Assembly (NCBI GenBank): GCA_015698045.1
Contig: BLAL01000215.1
Location: 744,001-808,000 of the forward strand
DNA: 64,000 nucleotides
DNA from: Rhizophagus clarus
Taxonomy: Eukaryota; Glomeromycota; Glomeromycetes; Glomerales; Glomeraceae
Direction of reading: 5' to 3'
Under the pieces are notes generated by a model, which made no database searches, had not been told where the DNA came from, and was given only the letters and a program-made list of their open reading frames with translations. The position numbers were made by a program, and so were the translations under genes. Shown here piece by piece: positions 59,091 to 64,000 of this stretch; position 1 is the stretch's first letter, and every line of letters begins with the position of its first letter.

Positions 59091-61764
59091 TTTGACTAAC
59101 TTTGTAGGTTTACCACAAGCAGAGCACGGCCGGCGCATCTTAGCCCCCATTTTCTCATAAATTCGAAAATATATAAAAGTAATTAAACATTATGGGGTAA
59201 TAGGATTAAATATTTTAAATTGAGAAAAAGTTTACACATATATTAGAGGTTAGACTTAACATAATATCATGGTACGAAAAGATAAAAAGAATCGTATTTG
59301 TGAATGTTGTGGCAAAACTCTTGCTACACCACAAAAGCTTCGTCAGCATTATTCAAGTACAAAAAACCAATGTAGTTTACCTTCTGAGAATAATAATAAC
59401 CAAAGAAGGGTAAACACACCTAAGGTAACTAAACCTATTTGACCAAAGTCACCTAAACCTCGTTCACCAAGCCCTGTTCCAGCTCCAGTAGTCCATACTA
59501 AAGGAAAGGATCGAAGAAAGGAGAAGATAACCCCTACTCCAGTTCCCAAGCCAGAAAAGGAGTTATCCAAATCCAAAACTGTAATCACATCTTCCAAACC
59601 TAGCGAGGTTGAGCTACAAGACGCTCATATTGATAGGCATGCAAGAAAGTCTGGGGAACATATGAGAACATGGGGTGCAAGATTACGCCGAAGATGGGCT
59701 GAAGTAACTGGAGAAGAATGTGATTTGCCAAAAACCTTAAAAGAATGTCAACGCTTACATCATGATCTATTACAGGCAGATGATGAGGCATATGAAAATG
59801 TTCAAAAAGAGATAACAGATCCAGAATCCACACTATCTCCTAATAATCAAAAAGATCCCAAAGCTGGGCCAGGTCCAACAACCCAAGCTAACAGAAAGAT
59901 AGTAATCCCTATTACGGCAGTAGACATTCACTTTGAAGAATGCCCAGTTGGTAGGGATCTAGAAAGACCACATCAAAACCGATCTTTAATGAACAAATAG
60001 GTAGGAGAGATTCCTCGTCCAGATGAAAATCCAGCATATGCTTTTAATATTCCAATATTTGGACATAAATATAAAGAAAACCCATATATACCTCAACTTA
60101 TATCAGCATCACGACAGAAAATAAAAGAAGTTTATCAAACAGAGCTTCATAGGAAAGAACAAATAAAAACAGCTATAGCAGTAAAATGTTCTTATTCATG
60201 TAGTAGAAGAGAAATTGATGGTTCCACATATACAGATTATATGTATTTGTATCATAGAAGTGGGATGCGAACAATTCTTTCAGAGGGAGATATAGATGAG
60301 CATATAACTCGATCTGTTGGAGAATTAGATGCACAGGTTGAAGAAGCATTACTAAGAGGATCTGGATATACTCTCATAGGAATTCTTACAATCTATATTG
60401 AAGTATATACCCTCCGACGAGGCACAGGAGGATCATTCATACCCACTCCAAAAAAGCTCGCCAATACCAAGTGTATCATTAATCCAGACAATCAAGGTCT
60501 TATAGATCTGGAAACAAATAAGCTTTCTAAAAAATGTCTCCAAGGTGCATTAAGTTGCTATTTCGCACATCAAGATGGACATACAGATCATCTTGAAAGA
60601 ATCTTCCGAGCTAAGAATCTCAAGCCATACTTAGATATTGTCAAGCTAGATAGAATACCTATGCCTACGCCAATCTGCTCTCGTATCTTTGACAAAATTG
60701 AGGAGATGAATCCAGATATCACCATCAGTGTCTGAGAATGGAAAGAAAAAACAGCTACTCTGAAGCCTGTAATTGCTAGTAAAAACTTTAAAAGACAACA
60801 TAAAATTCGACTATTAGCTTTTACAGATATAACCAAATCTGAGGATGACAAGTACGGGCAAAAGAACCACTTTCTCTGGATCAAGAATTCCAGTAGATTA
60901 ATATATGGGGATAGTGCGTATAAAGAAAAGAAACATCTATGTGATGGATGCTTCCAAAGTTTTCCTTCTGAAAAGTCTTTAGACCATCATATAGAATGGT
61001 GTCCAGGAATACACGAAAATGCCTCACAAAGAGTCACAATGCCTGTGAAAGGGGTAAATGATTTCGAGAAGTTCAAGAACTATGGCCGAATGATCAATGC
61101 TTCATGTGTTATCATAGCCGATTTCGAGACTGATAACAAGAAGTGTGATGTAAAATATGGTGGAAGCATGCGAAAACTTGCCGAACAGAAGGCTAATAGT
61201 TTCTGCTACCTAGTCCATTGGATCGATACTGGAGATGTATGGGGTCCGTTCCTATACAGAGGAGAAAATGCCACACAAGAATTTGTCCGAAGAATTGATC
61301 AGGAGCTAGTCCACATTAATGAAGTCCTAGCTATCAAGCATGAGCGAATTGAGACTGAGGAAGACAAGAAAAGATTTGCCGAAGCAGATACTTGCTGGAT
61401 CTGTAAGGGAAAAATTGCTATCAATAGGGAGGAAGTCAAATGCTTAGAAAATAAGGCATCATGGCTCAATAATAAGCTAGAAAATACCCCAAAGAATTCG
61501 GAAGACTATAAGGCCTTAACCACACAAATTCTCAAAGTGACTAAGGCAATTGATCAAGTGGAGGCTATGGATATTAAGGTTTGGGATCACTGCCATATCA
61601 CAGGTGAGTTTCGTGGATCAGTTCATAGGGATTGTAATCTCAAACTCCAGATACAAGATTGGAAAACCCCAATCCCAGTCATATTCCACAACTTCCGAGG
61701 TTATGACTCTCACTTGGTTTGTGAATCTGTCAGCCAATCAGCTAATGCTATTCAAATTTGAGTT

Positions 61765-62752
61765 TAGGGCTCCGATCGGTTTGGTTCAGTTCGGTTTTTG
61801 CAAAAACTAATACCGAACCAAATTAATCGGTATCGGTATTAATGATTACTGAAACCAATCGGTAATTACTGAAAACCGAACCGATTTACCGAACGAATTT
61901 AGTAAAAAAACGTTTCGTAACGTTTAGCAAAAAAAAAGTTGCGAAATGATTTTTTCTTATCAAATCATCCATAAAAAAACATTTCGCAACGTTTTTTATT
62001 AAAGTGACAAAAAAAAATGTTGCGAGACGTTTTTTTATATTAAATCGTTTTATAAAAACGTTTCGCAACATTTTTAAATAAAAAGGAAAATAACGTTGCG
62101 AAACGTTGTTTTCTATATTAAATTTCCAATGTAAAAAACGTTTCGCAACGTTTTTTACAAGTTTCGCAAAAATAACGTTGTGAAATGTTATTTTTTTTAT
62201 ATCAAACGTTTATGTAAAAAACGTTTCGCAACGTTTTTTACAATGTTCGCAAAAATAACGTTGCGAATCGTTATTTTTCATAATAAATTATTTATGTAAA
62301 AAATGTTTCGCAACGTTTTTTACAAGTTCTGCAAAAATAATGTTGTGAAACGTTATTTTTTTTATCAAATCGTTTATGTAAAAAATGTTTCGCAACATTT
62401 TTTACAAGTTTCGCAAAAATAACGTTGTGAAACGTTATTTTTTATCAAATCGTTTATGTAAAAAACGTTTCGCAACATTTTTTACAAGTTCCGCAAAAAT
62501 AATGTTGCGAAACGTTATTTTTTATATCAAATGTTTATGTAAAAAACATTTCGCAACGTTTTTTTTTGACTACATTATTTACATTTTTCTTATAAAAAAA
62601 AACGTTTTTATTATCAGTAAATTGGTTCGGTAAATCGCAAAACTGATACCGAAACCAAAAGTTTCAGTTCGATAAATCATAAAACCGAAACTGCTCCGAT
62701 ACCGAAACTGGTCGGTACGGTTCAGTAATTACCAAAACTGATCAGAGCCCTA
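61765..62752. mobile_element. 988 bp hAT-like element inside PolB
   Basis: Termini TAGGGCTCCGATCGGTTT and, inverted, TAGGGCTCTGATCAGTTT match at 16 of 18. Flanks TTTGAGTT (61757-61764) and TCCGAGTT (62753-62760) are an 8 bp duplication that has diverged by two C-to-T changes. CGGTATCGG/ACCGAA-rich arms surround a central tandem array. No transposase, so non-autonomous. Excision in silico restores the PolB frame across IRVIAE. Confidence 0.9.
61905..62570. repeat. Palindromic tandem array, about 7 units of 80-83 bp
   Basis: Each unit has AACGTTTCGCAACGTTTTTT and, inverted, AATAACGTTGCGAAACGTT, separated by ACAAGTT and ATATCAAATCGTTTATGTA-type spacers. Unit starts were checked at about 62131, 62214, 62296, 62378, 62458 and 62539. 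Each unit is a potential hairpin. The array lies in the centre of the hAT-like element. Confidence 0.85.
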
Positions 62753-64000
62753 TCCGAGTTATAGCTGAAACATTTGAGCGATATAAGTCTATGAAGGTAG
62801 GTCAGCTCAAGTATATTGATAGCATGCAATTCATGAATAGTAGCTTGGCCAGCTTTACAAAAAATTTGGGTGATAACCACCAATAACAAGCCAATATTTC
62901 AAAAAATTAGGTTATACAGAGGAGCAAATAGCATTAGTATATCGCAAGGGGATATATTGTTATGATTATATCGATTCTCAGGATAGATTCTTGGAGACCG
63001 AGCTCCCACCAATTCATGAATTTCATAGTACTCTTAAAGGTAAGATAACACTAGATGACTACCAACATGCCCAAAAAGTATGGAAGGAATTCGGTTGTAA
63101 GAATCTAGGTGAGTATCATGATATCTACCTTAAGACTGATGTACTTAGTCTAGCAGATGTCTGGACAGAGTTTCGAAAAATGTCTATGGAATATTATGAG
63201 CTTGATCCCAGTCACTATGTTTCTGCCCCATCACTATCCTGGGATGCACAACTTAAGATGACAGGAGTTAGGATCAAACTTTTCACAGATATGGCCATGC
63301 ATGATTTTACCGAAAAAGCTAAACGTGGTGGTATATCTATGGCCTGTCAACGATATTTTAAGGCTAATAATCCCAAGATGGAAGAAGCCTATGACCCATC
63401 CAAACCTACATCCTGGATCTCATATGTAGACGCAACAAATCTTTATGGACATTCTATGAGCCAATATTTGCCTATCAGAAATTATCAATGGGAAGCTAGT
63501 CGGGAATATTTATTAAAAAATCCAGCTATGCAAAAAGCATACCTCGAAATGGTTCTTAAAGCTAAGCCAAATGCCTGACGTGGATATTTCTTAAACATTA
63601 AGTCTCACTTCCCTCTCAAGACCTATGATTATTTGAGAGACTTACCCCCAGCCGTGGAGAATGTCGCTGTAGAAAAGGATTGGTTATGTCCATATAATGC
63701 TAAACTTGTAGAACAATTAGATGGTGGACGCTTCTCTGCCACAGAAAAATTAGTCCCCCATCTTGGACCACGAAAGAACTATGTCATCCATTACCAAGAG
63801 CTCCAATATTATGTAAAATTAGGTATGGTTGTAGATGAAGTTTCAGAGATACTCTCCTTCGACCAGACTAACTGGCTTGAACCATATATATCTTTTAATA
63901 CTGAGAAACGTAATGAGGCTAAAAAAGCTGAAAATATATTCCTGAGTGACTTTTTCAAACTTATGAATGTATCAGTATATGGCAAGACTATGGAGAATGT

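Larger units (their letters stand above)
59269..64000 (+). pseudogene. Protein-primed family B DNA polymerase (Polinton type)
   Basis: One frame from MVRKDKKNRICE (59269) to 61761, then on the far side of an insertion from 62753 to past the window end. Domains in order: C2H2 finger (residues 11-35); Pro/Ser linker; alpha-helical N-domain; a second Cys/His finger (LCDGCFQSF..HHIEWC, about 60940); exonuclease motif I IADFETD (about 61115); Cys pair TCWICKGK and HNH-like DHCHITGEFRGSVHRDC (about 61590); exo II FHNFRGYDSHL (about 61690); exo III region YIDSMQF; motif A SYVDATNLYGHS (about 63420); motif B NVSVYGKTMENV (about 63965). Motif C lies beyond 64000. Stops at 59440, 59998, 60733, 61759 and 63576 and a frameshift near 62885 disable it. 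Confidence 0.9.

Overview
The window looks like nuclear DNA of an arbuscular mycorrhizal (Glomeromycota, Rhizophagus-type) fungus. This is inference from three things: very AT-rich intergenic DNA, short GT-AG introns of about 45-80 nt, and a dense load of transposons and expanded anonymous gene families that I associate with those genomes. No bacterial gene organisation, rRNA, tRNA or CRISPR was seen.

Layout. 0.7-2.5 kb: a coiled-coil ORF cluster (minus). 2.7-4.5 kb: a 1.8 kb inverted-repeat element sitting in a broken gene (4.48-4.9 kb, minus). 5.15-6.37 kb: an intact three-exon gene (minus). 7.1-9.1 kb: a degenerate MULE-like transposase (minus). 9.1-12.4 kb: gene-free AT-rich DNA with two degenerate tandem arrays. 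12.4-14.0 kb: a composite repeat module (copy A). 14.0-19.1 kb: a gene block with an integrase (minus), a coiled-coil/Gag-like protein, a retropepsin-like protease and a zinc finger (plus), and no reverse transcriptase. 19.7-22.0 kb: an intact two-exon mobile-element-type gene (minus). 22.5-24.4 kb: a higher-order tandem repeat with exon-like units. 25.3-25.9 kb: a C2H2 gene with one stop. 27.1-31.5 kb: a decayed multi-exon family with a 152 bp hAT-type MITE. 31.9-34.6 kb: an apparently intact 11-exon gene (plus).

35.5-51.4 kb is a nest of elements resolved by target-site duplications. A 5'-truncated LINE (17 bp TSD) contains a 14.76 kb terminal-inverted-repeat element (about 8 bp TSD). That element contains a near-complete 8.2 kb LINE (ORF1 plus APE-RT-RNase H ORF2), followed by a 1.3 kb truncated sibling; all three junctions carry the same 15 bp duplication. 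51.6-54.9 kb is a relic of another LINE. 55.5-57.9 kb is copy B of the composite module. 58.2-59.1 kb is a 931 bp TIR element. 59.3 kb to the window end is a Polinton/Maverick-type protein-primed family B DNA polymerase, broken by stops and by a 988 bp hAT-like insertion.

How the parts relate. Integrase plus protein-primed PolB is the hallmark pair of Polintons. Here they occur in two separate blocks, each preceded by the same repeat module in the same orientation, and the first block adds Gag and aspartic-protease modules not found in classical Polintons. Most coding decay in the window is of one kind: premature TAG, TAA and TGA codons that fit C-to-T or G-to-A transitions. Internal comparisons (TSD copies, sibling LINE copies) confirm this at two places. 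Decay therefore seems to come from transitions, consistent with cytosine deamination, plus a few frameshifts.
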